Of a DNA stretch of 64,000 bases, positions 42,701-53,521 are shown piece by piece; within the stretch, counting starts at the first letter, position 1, and each line of letters opens with the position of its first letter. The stretch is taken from NCBI GenBank assembly GCA_943789205.1, contig CALSTG010000001.1, positions 186,001-250,000 of the forward strand, in the 5' to 3' direction. This DNA is from an uncultured Flavobacteriales bacterium (GTDB taxonomy: Bacteria > Bacteroidota > Bacteroidia > Flavobacteriales_D > Crocinitomicaceae). The notes under the pieces are model-generated. The model was not told the origin of the DNA. It was given only the letters and a program-made list of their open reading frames with translations, and searched no databases. Both the position numbers and the translations under genes were made by a program.

Positions 42701-43918
42701 TTTGGGTCCTGAATTTGGTCCAAAATCAATAGAAACTGAATTTGCAACATATTGTGTTCGAGGGTCAAGCGTATCAACAATAAAGGTATTTAATGATAAA
42801 TCAGAACCGATATTCTTTCCCACCAGAGTATACTCTAGAATATCTCCGGGTTCAACAATTCCTCCATTCAAGTCGTCTATGTAGACCGATGCCCTTAAAT
42901 CAGGCTCATATATATCTATTGCAGAAGTCAGGACACGACACAAAATATTTTCACCTGAGGTTGAAACACGAACGGTTGCAGAATTCGTGTTATTGCCAAT
43001 GTAATTGAAACTCGAATTATCGGGAATATAAATGGCCGCATCATAGCCCAAATTGTTATTGTATCCTGGATTTCTGTATGGCGTAACCACAGCATCATAG
43101 GATATCGTACTATTAAAGCAATTGTTAACAGGATGTAAGGCATCGGAAATAGCAACAAATGAACCCGAGCCATTAAATGAAAGGCCATCACCGGATGCAC
43201 TTCGGTCTCCTTCGTGAGCTATAATTCCTAATTCAAATGAAACAGGACCCGCAAGTGGTGTATTGAAACCGGAAATAGGAATATCTAGCGTCGTGCCGAC
43301 TCCGATAGCTCCATATCCATCAAATACGGTAAGGTTTCTCATAGATTCATAGATGTTTTTGTAAACTACTACGATAGACCAACCACCAAATACATTAAAA
43401 GCATTTGAACGCGCAACAACATTTGCAATGGTAAATCTTGCTTTAATTCCAGCATTTTGAACAATTCCCGTTATATCTTTAAAGCAATTATAGCTTGGAT
43501 GACTGATACCAGTGATATCAATAGTTTCTTCAGCTGTTATATCTTGGTATGGATCCGAATTAACACTTAGTTTAACTTGATCTCTTTGCGCGTAACCTTG
43601 AGTTCCGGTACTTATTTCACCACTCCAATATAGGCCTGCCCAAAGAATCTCACTGCAATTTTCTAAATCTAAACTATCACTTGTTGACATAAAGGTTGAA
43701 AAATCACTATCTATATCCACATATTGCATGTTTTGGTTATCGTTAGCTCCGTTACCACTCGGTGGCATCTGTGACTGAAGACTCGAACAATTACCACTAC
43801 TACATGAAATGGCCACATTTGACAGAAAACGAATACCACCTTTTTGAGCATTCTGGTAACGTACATCAAAAGGTTCAAATAATTGACTATGCACTGAATT
43901 TGAGTACCCTACGCACAA
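36756..43918 (-). CDS. Giant SprB-like adhesin with ~20 SprB repeats and T9SS type B domain (frameshifted)
   Basis: Three ORFs (41723-43918, 37270-41817, 36756-37280) form one protein of about 2390 residues. Breaks lie near 41742 (GGG for GG in GTTGGGCACC) and near 37275. The TTG at 43918 is not a convincing start: a signal-peptide-like stretch (KSTLLFIVLLCA) precedes it in another frame, so a third break near 43908 is likely. Order: N-terminal domain (GGIRFLSN...), a DUF11-like beta domain (IVEPGDILEYTLVGKN), an Ig-like domain, two plus eighteen SprB repeats of about 73 residues (VSCFGDSTG...GGTAPYTYLW), a PKD domain, and a type B C-terminal domain (YAPNSFTPDGNIVND...HITLIK). SprB of Flavobacterium johnsoniae, with such repeats, is the mobile surface adhesin of gliding. 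No PorP/SprF gene is adjacent. Confidence 0.87.
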
Positions 43919-44074
43919 AGAAGCACAATGAAAAGTAAGGTACTTTTAGACCTGAAGAGAAAATTAAAAATAGTAGTTCAGCAACACAGTTTATATTGTA
44001 AGAATGACACTTACCATCTTAACGACCTTTTCGCAAAGAAGTTGCTAAAATAGTAAAAACGTTTACCAATAAAG

Positions 44075-44131
44075 AAAGGGAGGTGATTTCACCTATGCAT
44101 TCGCTTATTTAAAGGGGTGTTTTATTTAAGC
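44075..44131 (+). other. Shine-Dalgarno-like site, 5-codon ORF and hairpin in an intergenic gap
   Basis: The gap between the adhesin and the membrane-protein gene contains AAAGAAAGGGAGGTGATTTC, almost the full complement of a 16S 3' end, five bases before ATG CAT TCG CTT ATT TAA. An imperfect hairpin (CGCTTA-tt-TAAA...TTTA-tt-TAAGCG, 44102-44131) and a T-rich tract follow on the plus strand. It could be a leader or small RNA, or chance. No promoter was identified. Confidence 0.3.
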
Positions 44132-44137
44132 GTTTAC

Positions 44138-45263
44138 TTATTTTTTTGAAAATCCACCTTTGAAAATGGCTACAGATTCTTTACCAATTCCAACGATAGA
44201 CATCATGTTCAATGGGAATTCGAGTAGCACATGGGTGAAGCTTAAAAAGAATAAAAAAGTCAAGCCCAAACCGTAATCAATTAAATACACAACACATGCT
44301 GAAAGCCAAATTAAAAGAACTGCAATAAAGCGAACTTTTCGGAACCTTATGCCAACGAATTACTTCAGTTTTACTAAACCAATTCAAATAATGATAGAGA
44401 TAAGCAAATGCAATAAATCGCATTAATAATATCCCGGGAGTGCTGTAAAATATCACTGGAAGTGCTTTCTTAGGGTCAACATAAGGCCTGTCATATATAT
44501 CTGTGTAACCAGCTTCTACTGGCATTTCAGCTAGATTAAACTCTTTAAGAATTTGAAAATTCAAATTATAAAACCCTTTACCATCGGCGAAATATGAATC
44601 CTTACCATAAGACGTTATTTCAAAAAATGTAGTATTCGGAACTACATAAATTAATAAAAATGGAACCGCTACAAAACAAGCAACAGATAACAATCCTGTC
44701 TTAGAACGAGATTTCAATGCACCAAACAGCATAAATAAACCAGTAAACAAATAAACGTGAAATAAGGTGGGCAGTAAAGATGTCATAGCGAATGTCGCGT
44801 AATTAGGCTTGAAGACTTCATTACCAAAGGCATTCGTATAATTTGGTGCAAACCAACCATCTATAAAACCAAATAAGACTATAATAAGTACAACCTTTAT
44901 AATAGCGTTTTTAACCAAAATAAAAAGTAAGGAACTAACAAAAGCTAGGAGCATTAGCTTGTCACCCAGATTCAGCTCAAAAAACATTTGCGTAAAACTA
45001 GAATGAAAGTTGTAAGTGCTCGCGATATCACTATAACCAAGTAGACAGCCTACCCCGAGCAATATTAAAAAGTCATATTTACCTGTCGAAAAGTACTTTC
45101 GATCATGTAACCAGCTTATTTCAGTTAAGTAATGTAAGGGACCAAGAAAAGCATATGCAAATAAAAAAACCTCGAAAGGCATTACAAATGCAGCAATCAT
45201 GCTTAATAACATGAGCCCAATGTTAAGAAAGTTAATTTGGTCTTGGCGTTGCGTGCTTAGCAT
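44138..45263 (-). CDS. Polytopic membrane protein of unknown function (frameshifted)
   Basis: The ORF track stops at 44277, but removing one T from TTTT at 44336-44339 (minus strand AAAA) extends it to 44138 and adds two more membrane segments (RFIAVLLIWLSACVVYLI, LGLTFLFFLSFTHVLLEFP). The full protein is about 374 residues with about ten hydrophobic segments. Near the N terminus is GPLHYLTEISWLHDRKYF and near the C terminus HVLLEFPLNM; both His-containing helices look conserved in style. I do not recognise a named family. The start is the ATG at 45263. Confidence 0.8.
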
Positions 45264-45306
45264 ACAATAAAGTTAGATAAAAACATTAATGACAGCACAA
45301 GACTGA

Positions 45307-48184
45307 TTAAAACAAGGTCATTTGATCATTCTCATCGTCTTTATCATCACTCAAGTCCCATTCAATAGTTTTAGGAGATTCATCCTTATTATCACTCTCA
45401 GTTGTTTGAGTCTTATTCTCAAGGGACGGTTTTATTTTTTTGGTTTCTTTTGGTTTTTCCTTCTTTTTTTCCTTAACGGGGCTGGTCTTGACTTTTATTT
45501 TTTTTTGTTTAATCTCAGCTGATTTTTCGAAAACATCACTTTCCGCATCCGCACTCTTATCAAGAGCAACTATCTTCTCCTCTGCTGCTTCTTTAACTGA
45601 TGCTGACTTTGCATCTTCTACATCAGGCCAAGGTAAAGCCCCTTTACCAATCGGATGATTTAACATGACCTCCTTAACCTTGAGCTTTGTCAGCTGATTA
45701 CCTTGAGCTTTCATACCCTTAACATCAATAAATGTGCTCAAATCTAATATAGTATCAGGGAAGGTTCTTCGTCGCTTTTAAATGTTTATTATAAATTATT
45801 TTAATTTCAGGCTTAAAGGCGGTTGAAACAACATCTAAAGTTGAGCCTTCAGTCTCACTTATGAAAAGTATTCTTTTTTTATTATTGACTTCGCATTCAA
45901 AACGCTTTACATAATGAAGCTCTTTTTGACCGTCATAATAAACGGCAGAAATAGCGCGTCCTGGCACCCATTTTTCCAAATGAATTATGTCTTCATCAAA
46001 TCTAGTTGACAAATCAAAACCACCGAGCTTATAAGATCCATCAGCATATAAAGACAATAGCTTATCTTCCCCTTTAAATTCTCCTAAAAACTGACCACGT
46101 TCTTCATCATTTAACCTACCCACAATTCCATCATACCATATTTTCCGTGCTGCCAAAGTGGAACCTCCTGTTTCTTTAAGAATTACTTTCTGAACCAATT
46201 CTTTGGTCACGCGATTCCCAACTGATTTCCTTCCTTTAATAAGTAAATCACCCAAATCAACATCGAATTTCAATCGTTTTAAATGTGGTCGAGGACGGAG
46301 TGAAACGGTCACAATCTCTCTTTCACCATTTGGATTTGCAGAAAAATAGAGGATTTTAGAGCTCTTATTCCCCTTGGTAAGGTCATATTCAGTGTCTCGT
46401 GTAATACTGTTTACATAAAAACGTTTCATCATAGCTGGACCAGTACTTCCATCCCTATACATAACATGATAAATAGTACGCTTATCACCTCTTTTCCAAA
46501 CATTTGCATAGACCAAATCCTTACCAACAAATTTCTTATCTGTAATCTTGGTAATGAGCATCTTTCCGGATTTAAAGAAGCATATGATATCATCTATTTC
46601 AGAACAATCATTAACTGCTTGAAGTTTTTTCAGGCCAAAACCAATGAAACCTTCATCATAATCCACAAATAATTTTTTATTTGCAATAATCACCTTGGAG
46701 GCACTAATGTTTTCAAAGGTCTTTATCTCGGTTTTACGTTCTTTTCCTTCACCAAAATTTTTCTTAAGATTTTTAAAATAATCTATTGCATAATCAACCA
46801 GATTGGCAAGGTTTTCTTTTACCTCTTTAATTTGTGCCTCTATTTTAAGAAGATTATCGTCAGCCTTTGAGCTGTCAAATCGCGTTATTCTAATCATCGG
46901 GATTTGTGTCAGTCTGTGCAGGTCCTCATCCGTAATCTCACGAATGAATTGCTTTTTATAAGGCTTGAAGGATGCATAGAGGTATTCATACAAACTTTCT
47001 CTATCTGCATATTTTTTAAAGTCAATATACATCTCCTTTTGAATAAAGATTTTTTCTAAAGTTGCAAAATGCCATTGCGACTCTAGTTCCGCTAATTTTA
47101 TTTCAAGCTCTCGTTTTAGCAGGAATACGGTTTGGTCTGTATTCGCTCTTAAGATTTCTGAAACCCCTAAAAAAACAGGCTTTTCCTTATCAATAATTGA
47201 TGAATTTGGCGAAATAGAAACTTCACAATCGGTAAATGCATAAAGTGCATCGATTGTTTTATCAGGAGAAACTCCCGTTGACAGATGAATTATTATTTCG
47301 GCTTCAGCAGAGGTGTTATCCTCAATTTTTTTAATTTTTATCTTTCCTTTGTCGTTCGCCTTTAAAATAGAATCTATCAATGAACTTGTTGAGGTCCCAA
47401 ACGGAATTTCATGGATAATTAAAGTTTTGGCATCTTGCTTTTTGATTTTTCCTCTCACACGAACGCGTCCTCCCCTCTTACCATCATTGTAGTTAGAAAA
47501 ATCTGCCATTCCGCCATTAGGAAAATCAGGGAAAAACTCAACTTTTTTTCCTCTTAAATGATTGATCGAGTTGTCAATAAGCTCAATAAAATTGTGAGGC
47601 AAAAATTTACATGCCATACCCACTGCAATACCTTCAGCACCTTGAGCAAGAAGGAGCGGAAATTTCATGGGTAGATTGTTTGGCTCTTTATTTCGGCCAT
47701 CATAACTGGAAAGCCAATGGGTTGTTTTTGCGTTAAAAGCAACATGAAGGGCGAACTTTGACAAACGAGCCTCAATGTATCTTGGGGCAGCAGCACCATC
47801 ACCTGTTAACGTATTTCCCCAGTTCCCTTGACAATCAATTAATAAATCTTTCTGTCCTAGCTGCACCAATGCATCTCCAATAGATGCGTCTCCATGAGGG
47901 TGATACTTCATCGTATTGCCTATGATGTTAGCCACCTTATTATAGCGACCGTCCTCCATCTCCTTCATTGAATGCAAAATCCTTCGTTGAACAGGTTTTA
48001 ATCCGTCGGCCAAGCCAGGAACGGCTCTTTCTAATATGACATAGCTCGCATAATCCAAGAACCAACTCTCATAAAGTCCACTGACAGGAACAATGTTTTC
48101 ATCTAATTCATTATTCTCAAAGGGATTTTGTTGACTCTCTTCGCTTTCTTGATTCTCTTCGTTTTCTAGATTTTCGTCTGACAT
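45307..48184 (-). CDS. parC: DNA topoisomerase IV (gyrase-type) subunit A (frameshifted near C terminus)
   Basis: ORF 45755-48184 (809 aa) and ORF 45307-45741 (144 aa) join when one T is removed from TTTT at 45776-45779, giving ...HLKRRRTFPDTILDLSTFIDVKG and a protein of about 958 residues. The catalytic Tyr lies in AAAPRYIEARL; QRRILHSMKEM and KYHPHGDASIGDALV are the type IIA breakage-reunion motifs. The C terminus is a six-bladed wheel-like domain and then a Lys/Glu/Asp-rich tail ending DENDQMTLF. It cuts and rejoins DNA to unlink chromosomes, with ParE. It follows parE by 7 bases in the same operon. An N-terminal Glu/Asn-rich extension precedes the core. Confidence 0.93.
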
Positions 48185-48190
48185 AAAAAA

Positions 48191-50068
48191 TTATGCTATT
48201 TCTTTCTGGGGTTCAACATCATCAGAATCCTCAGATTCATCTTTTTCTACTCTTAAATTCTCTATGATAAACTCTTGCCGTTGAGGGGTGTTTTTACCCA
48301 TAAAATAAGACAAGATAGAATCTATAGAGGCGTTCTGGGAAAGTAACACAGGTTCTAATCTCATTTCATCACCAATGAAGTGAATGAACTCATCAGGGGA
48401 AATCTCCCCTAAGCCTTTAAACCTCGTAATTTCAGCATTCTTCCCAATTTCCTCAATTGCACTTTTACGTTCTTCTTCAGAATAACAATAAAGGGTCTTC
48501 TTTTTATTTCTTACTCGAAACAAGGGGGTCTGCAAAACATGGACATGATTCTTTTTAACAAGATCAGGAAAAAACTGTAAAAAGAAAGTTAAAAGTAACA
48601 TCCGAATGTGCATACCATCAACATCTGCATCCGTCGCTATTACAACCTTATTGTAACGTAAATTTTCTAAATCATCTTCAATATTGAGTGCTGCCTGAAT
48701 GAGATTAAATTCCTCATTTTCATAAACGACTTTTTTTGTCAAACCGTAACAATTTAAAGGCTTCCCTTTTAAAGAAAATACGGCTTGTGTCCCCACATCT
48801 CTAGACTTTGTTATTGATCCGCTTGCCGAATCTCCTTCGGTGATAAACAAAGTAGTCTCCTCTCTTCTATCATTTTTCAAATCACTAAGGTGAATCCTAC
48901 AATCCCTTAGTTTTTTATTGTGAAGATTTGCTTTTTTAGAGCGCTCTCTTGCTATTTTTCGAATTCCAGCTAACTCCTTTCTTTCTTTTTCAGATTGCTT
49001 TATCTTAGTTTCAATCGTTTGAGCAACTTCCGGATTTTTATGTAAAAAATTATCTAGTTTATCTTTTAGAAAATCATTTATGAAAGCACGCATGGACTTT
49101 CCGCCAGGTTCAATCTCTTGTGAACCTAATTTCGTTTTAGTTTGAGATTCGAATACAGGCTCCATAACTTTTACTGAAACGGCTGCAACTATGGACTGCC
49201 TAATATCTGAAGCCTCATAGTTCTTACTGTAAAAATCTTTAATAACCTTAGCTACAGATTCTCGAAAAGCACTTTGATGTGTACCTCCTTGCGTCGTATG
49301 TTGCCCATTTACAAATGAGTAATAATCTTCACCATACGTTTTACCATGTGTAAATGCCACCTCAATATCTTCACCTTCAAGATGGATTATTGGATATAAA
49401 GGGTCGCCGTCCATATTGTTTTCAAGGAGATCTTTTAGTCCATTTTTAGACTGGAATTTATTGCCATTGAAATAAATAGATAAACCACGATTTAGATAAC
49501 AATAATTCCATAACATCTTATCGACATATGGCGTTTTAAATGCATACTTTTTAAAAATCTCATCGTCCGGGGTAAATTCGACGTATGTACCATTAGTCTC
49601 TTCTGTTTTTACCAAAGGAAACTCCTCAAGAAGACTTCCTCGACTAAAAGATGCTTTCTTGAGCTTCCCCTCTCGCACAGCATAAACAGAAAAATGCGAA
49701 GACAAAGCATTCACCGCTTTTGTACCTACACCATTTAACCCTACTGATTTTTTAAATGCTTTTGAGTCATACTTTCCTCCGGTATTCATTTTAGAAACTA
49801 CATCTACAACTTTACCTAATGGAATTCCTCGACCATAATCTCTAACCGTAACCAAACCATCTTTGATTTGAAGATCAATTTTCTTTCCATTACCCATCAC
49901 AAATTCATCAATACAATTATCAACAACTTCTTTTACAAGAAGGTAAATACCGTCATCTGCTGCTGCACCGTTCCCCAACTTCCCTATATACATTCCGGGG
50001 CGTAAGCGAATATGCTCTTTCCAATCTAGTGAGCGAATATTGTCTTCTGTATATTGATTTTCGGCCAT
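48191..50068 (-). CDS. parE: DNA topoisomerase IV subunit B
   Basis: 625 residues, the usual length of Bacteroidota ParE. GHKL ATPase motifs [19 protein letters not shown] and [14 protein letters not shown], the QTKTKLG switch-lysine segment, and TOPRIM motifs [11 protein letters not shown] and DADVDGMHI are all visible. It supplies ATP hydrolysis for strand passage by ParC. The stop codon lies 7 bases before the parC start. Confidence 0.95.
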   Translation of the reverse strand: MAENQYTEDNIRSLDWKEHIRLRPGMYIGKLGNGAAADDGIYLLVKEVVDNCIDEFVMGNGKKIDLQIKDGLVTVRDYGRGIPLGKVVDVVSKMNTGGKYDSKAFKKSVGLNGVGTKAVNALSSHFSVYAVREGKLKKASFSRGSLLEEFPLVKTEETNGTYVEFTPDDEIFKKYAFKTPYVDKMLWNYCYLNRGLSIYFNGNKFQSKNGLKDLLENNMDGDPLYPIIHLEGEDIEVAFTHGKTYGEDYYSFVNGQHTTQGGTHQSAFRESVAKVIKDFYSKNYEASDIRQSIVAAVSVKVMEPVFESQTKTKLGSQEIEPGGKSMRAFINDFLKDKLDNFLHKNPEVAQTIETKIKQSEKERKELAGIRKIARERSKKANLHNKKLRDCRIHLSDLKNDRREETTLFITEGDSASGSITKSRDVGTQAVFSLKGKPLNCYGLTKKVVYENEEFNLIQAALNIEDDLENLRYNKVVIATDADVDGMHIRMLLLTFFLQFFPDLVKKNHVHVLQTPLFRVRNKKKTLYCYSEEERKSAIEEIGKNAEITRFKGLGEISPDEFIHFIGDEMRLEPVLLSQNASIDSILSYFMGKNTPQRQEFIIENLRVEKDESEDSDDVEPQKEIA

Positions 50069-50176
50069 TTTATAACAATTGCATGGTGGTGATTAACAAA
50101 TATAATCGGTAAAGGCCTCTTTTAGACAAGGATATGTTTTGAATTATGAACGATGTAACGTTGAAAATAAGAAAGA

Positions 50177-51037
50177 CTATACTTCTACTATTTTTCTCCA
50201 AGATTCATTCAGGGCAATTATGAGCTTTCTTGCGATAGCATTTGAGAATGTTTTTGTCCGATACCCTCCGATCCAATTGATACCCTTGATGGCATTTGTG
50301 ATAAAGACCTCATCAGCCGCTAATAAATTTTGAGGAAGAATACTACATTCATATACCTTAATACCGTTGGCGAGAGCAAGATTAATTACTTGCATACGCA
50401 TTGTTCCCGCCAAACATCCTTCTTCTAGACCAGGTGTGTAAAGCACACCATTGCTAACCACAAAAACATTGCTAGAGGATGTTTCAAGAATGTTTCCCTT
50501 ATCATTACTTAAAAATAAATCATCCAAACCGCTTTCCTTTGCCGCAATGGCAGCCATTACATAATGAAGACATGATTTTGTTTTATAATTTGACAAGAAG
50601 TTTTTCTGAAGCTTTATATCTGAATAGATATCAACTTCAAGACCTTTTGCATTAAGCTCAAAAAAATTCGAAGAATAAGGTTCTACCTCGATATAAAAAT
50701 TCGATTCATTTGATGTAGGTAAGTATGTCCCACCTGTCGCACGATCGATAGACAATCGGCATTTACCCCCTTTGTCTATTTTTGACTTGGAAATAAGTTC
50801 TTCTATTCTCTCCTGAAAAAAAGCTGCATTGTAATAACTAGGTATTCTAATTCTAAGAACCTTTGCACCTTCAATAAGCCGTGCAATGTGGTTTTCTATA
50901 TTTATGGGTTTTCCATTCACGATTCGGATCGTTTCAAAAACACCATCACCATAAAGATGTGCACGATTTCCGGGATCAATTGTAGGAGCAGTATTTGGTA
51001 AAAGATTACCGTTGTTATTTATGTAAAGCAAAGACAT
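50177..51037 (-). CDS. Class IV aminotransferase (PabC/IlvE-type)
   Basis: 286 residues, fold type IV PLP enzyme. HLYGDGVFETIRI at the N terminus, the probable PLP lysine in NYKTKSCLHYVMA, ETSSSNVFVV and TPGLEEGCLAGTMR are family landmarks. The size and the DGVFET start suit 4-amino-4-deoxychorismate lyase or a branched-chain/D-amino-acid aminotransferase, and they cannot be told apart here. Only 1 base separates it from the upstream rhomboid gene, so the two are probably co-transcribed. Confidence 0.85.
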   Translation of the reverse strand: MSLLYINNNGNLLPNTAPTIDPGNRAHLYGDGVFETIRIVNGKPINIENHIARLIEGAKVLRIRIPSYYNAAFFQERIEELISKSKIDKGGKCRLSIDRATGGTYLPTSNESNFYIEVEPYSSNFFELNAKGLEVDIYSDIKLQKNFLSNYKTKSCLHYVMAAIAAKESGLDDLFLSNDKGNILETSSSNVFVVSNGVLYTPGLEEGCLAGTMRMQVINLALANGIKVYECSILPQNLLAADEVFITNAIKGINWIGGYRTKTFSNAIARKLIIALNESWRKIVEV

Positions 51038-51038
51038 G

Positions 51039-51650
51039 TTAAAATATAAGTGCTAAAAATTCAATTCCTTTGTTGCTATCAATCAATAATACAAATAAAA
51101 TCCCAAATAATGCACCACCCAAATGTGCATCGTGAGCAACTCCAGTACCTCCGCGTTTCATTGAATAATATTCAACAGCCAAATAGAGAGGCCCAAGAAT
51201 ATATGCCTTTATAGGAATTGGAATAAACATGAGATATAATTCTAACTGAGGATACCAGAGCATGGTTGCAAAAACGACCGAGGAAACAGCACCTGAAGCA
51301 CCTAAAGACCTGTAAGCTGGATTTTCTGAGTTTCTGTAATAAGGCCAAACTGTAGCAATTAATGCACCTCCGAAATATAAAATGATAAAGTAATAATTCC
51401 CCATTAAACCAAACTCATAACTCCATTGGGTTTCTAAAAAACTACCCAAGAAATAAAGTGAAATCATATTGAAAGACAAATGTGTCCAGTCTGCATGAAT
51501 AAAAATATGTGACAGCATACGATAATAGGCCTTGTTGTACTTAACCTCGTAAGGAACATACATACTATTCTCTTGAAATTTAATATTCGAGAAACCTTGA
51601 TATGAAATCAATACGGTGAGAAGAACAATAAGAAGTGTTAGACTTAACAT
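51039..51650 (-). CDS. Rhomboid-family intramembrane serine protease
   Basis: 203 residues with about six membrane segments. The catalytic Ser lies in SLGASGAVSS and the catalytic His in AHDAHLGGALFG; HIFIHADWTHLSFNM is the usual N-terminal loop motif. Rhomboids cut membrane proteins within or next to the bilayer. The substrate is unknown. Immediately upstream of the class IV aminotransferase. Confidence 0.9.
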   Translation of the reverse strand: MLSLTLLIVLLTVLISYQGFSNIKFQENSMYVPYEVKYNKAYYRMLSHIFIHADWTHLSFNMISLYFLGSFLETQWSYEFGLMGNYYFIILYFGGALIATVWPYYRNSENPAYRSLGASGAVSSVVFATMLWYPQLELYLMFIPIPIKAYILGPLYLAVEYYSMKRGGTGVAHDAHLGGALFGILFVLLIDSNKGIEFLALIF

Positions 51651-51735
51651 TTATTTAAAGATATATATATTATTCATTGAGTGATTCAATGTTCCTAGCT
51701 ACATTGCGAAAAGTAATTACTTTTGTAAATAAAAA

Positions 51736-52380
51736 ATGATAGTTTCCCCTTCCATTTTATCATGTGACTTTGGCAACGTTGAAAGAGACACTAAAATGCT
51801 CCATAACTCAGAAGCGGACTGGCTCCACATTGATGTCATGGATGGTGTTTTTGTTCCTAATATTTCATTTGGATTCCCCATACTTAAAAGCGTCAACAAA
51901 TACACAAACAAGGTCTTAGATGTGCATCTAATGATTGCAAATCCTGACCAATACATTAAGGAGTTTGTAGATGCCGGTGCAGACATCATTACAGTTCACT
52001 ACGAAACGTGCCCACATTTACACCGCAGTATTCAACTTATAAAAAGTTTTGGTATTAAAGCAGGTGTTGCATTAAATCCGCACACCCCCGTCCAAGCACT
52101 TGAAGATGTTATTAATGATTTAGACCTTGTTCTAATCATGTCAGTTAACCCTGGATTTGGTGGTCAAAAATTCATTCCTTCAAGCGTTTCAAAAGTAAAA
52201 AAAATGAAAAGCTTAATTGCTGCACATAAGTCCTCTGCTTTAATTGAAGTTGATGGTGGTGTGAATTTAGAAACTGGTGCTGAATTGAGCGCTGCCGGAG
52301 CAGATGCGTTAGTCGCTGGAAGCTATGTTTTCAAATCAGAAAACCCGACCTCAACTATTTCAAATCTGAAAAAACTATAA
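51736..52380 (+). CDS. rpe: Ribulose-phosphate 3-epimerase
   Basis: 214 residues. TIM-barrel motifs SILSCDFGNVERD, HIDVMDGVFVPNISFG, DVHLMI, MSVNPGFGGQKFI and EVDGGVNLE contain the metal-binding His and Asp residues. It interconverts ribulose 5-phosphate and xylulose 5-phosphate in the pentose phosphate pathway. A TACTTTTG box ends 10 bases before the start, but no -33 TTG is well placed. Confidence 0.96.
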   Translation: MIVSPSILSCDFGNVERDTKMLHNSEADWLHIDVMDGVFVPNISFGFPILKSVNKYTNKVLDVHLMIANPDQYIKEFVDAGADIITVHYETCPHLHRSIQLIKSFGIKAGVALNPHTPVQALEDVINDLDLVLIMSVNPGFGGQKFIPSSVSKVKKMKSLIAAHKSSALIEVDGGVNLETGAELSAAGADALVAGSYVFKSENPTSTISNLKKL

Positions 52381-52417
52381 GCGTAACTCTTTTAAAGGAG
52401 ATACGTTTTAATTAACA

Positions 52418-53521
52418 ATGCAGCTTGCACAAAAAATAACATTCCTACTTTTTTTAAGCACGACATATGTTCTTGGACAAATCAATCTTGAAGCAAAAGA
52501 AATTGCTTTAAACAAAATTCTAATTGAATTCAGACAAGCCATAAGTGCAGAACAAATGGATGCGCAAAATGAAATTTTTAAAAATAAATTTAGAGATTTC
52601 TTAAGTCTCCCTGGGGTTTTTGACTATAAATTCAAGCATTTAGAATCTGTTGCAATTCTTGAAAGCCCCGATGAAAAAATTAGAATCGTCAATTGGAATA
52701 TCGAATATCCTGATATGTCATATGCCTACGGGGGTTTTATCCTTATAAAATCAAGTAAAAAAATACGATTAGTTGAACTTAATGATGTAATAGATGCCTA
52801 TGAAAGTATTCCGAAAGGAACTATTGATTTTACCAAATGGTACGGCGCGTTATATTACAAAATTGTACCCTTTGAAAATGGAAATAAAACCGAATACCTG
52901 CTCCTTGGATGGGATGGTGGCACAACTGGAAGTAATTTCAAAATAATGGATGTTTTGGTTTTAGGCAAAAGAAGCGTTCGATTTGGCAGTCCTATCTTCA
53001 TCACTAACAACAAACTTGAAAAAAGAATTGTATTTGAATACTCGAATCAAGCTGTGATGAATATGAAATTTGAGGAAAAATACGGACGCGTAGTCATGGA
53101 CCATCTTTCGCCTGAGGCTCCTTCACTTGAAGGCCTTTATAGCTACTATGTTCCAGATCTTTCTTATGACTCTTATGCTTACAATGGCGCATATTGGGTC
53201 TTAACAGAAGATGTTATAGCTGTGAATGATCCTGAATTCAAACCTAAAAGCTTTATTCAAATGAATGCGAGAACCGGAAAACTCGAAAGGAAAAAGCTAA
53301 AAAAAGACTGGATCAATCCGACAACGAGCAAAACAAATGATGATGACTTTAACCATGTTGCAAGAACACCTGAAAGTGAGATGTCTAATAAAGAAGAGCC
53401 ACAAGAATACAACAAAAAAGAGCAACGTAAATTGAGAAGATCGTATAGGAAAGACCCATCAGGATTATCTGTTACAACAGGGAAGTATAAAAGAAAAAAA
53501 TACCGTCAAAAAACACCATAA
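52418..53521 (+). CDS. Exported protein of unknown function
   Basis: 367 residues with a signal peptide (ITFLLFLSTTYVLGQ). The middle is rich in aromatic and beta-prone residues (KWYGALYYKIVP, LLLGWDGGTTGSNFKIMDV, SYYVPDLSYDSYAYNG). The C-terminal 60 residues are very basic (KKEQRKLRRSYRKDP, KRKKYRQKTP), which may bind nucleic acid or anionic glycan, or may be disordered. I do not recognise the family. Its stop codon overlaps the start of the next gene by one base (TAATG), indicating translational coupling. Confidence 0.8.
   Translation: MQLAQKITFLLFLSTTYVLGQINLEAKEIALNKILIEFRQAISAEQMDAQNEIFKNKFRDFLSLPGVFDYKFKHLESVAILESPDEKIRIVNWNIEYPDMSYAYGGFILIKSSKKIRLVELNDVIDAYESIPKGTIDFTKWYGALYYKIVPFENGNKTEYLLLGWDGGTTGSNFKIMDVLVLGKRSVRFGSPIFITNNKLEKRIVFEYSNQAVMNMKFEEKYGRVVMDHLSPEAPSLEGLYSYYVPDLSYDSYAYNGAYWVLTEDVIAVNDPEFKPKSFIQMNARTGKLERKKLKKDWINPTTSKTNDDDFNHVARTPESEMSNKEEPQEYNKKEQRKLRRSYRKDPSGLSVTTGKYKRKKYRQKTP

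Noticed and set aside
45307-45741. Separate Lys-rich protein gene after parC
   Set aside because: STFIDVKGMKAQGNQL is the expected continuation of the topoisomerase A C terminus once the indel at 45776 is corrected.
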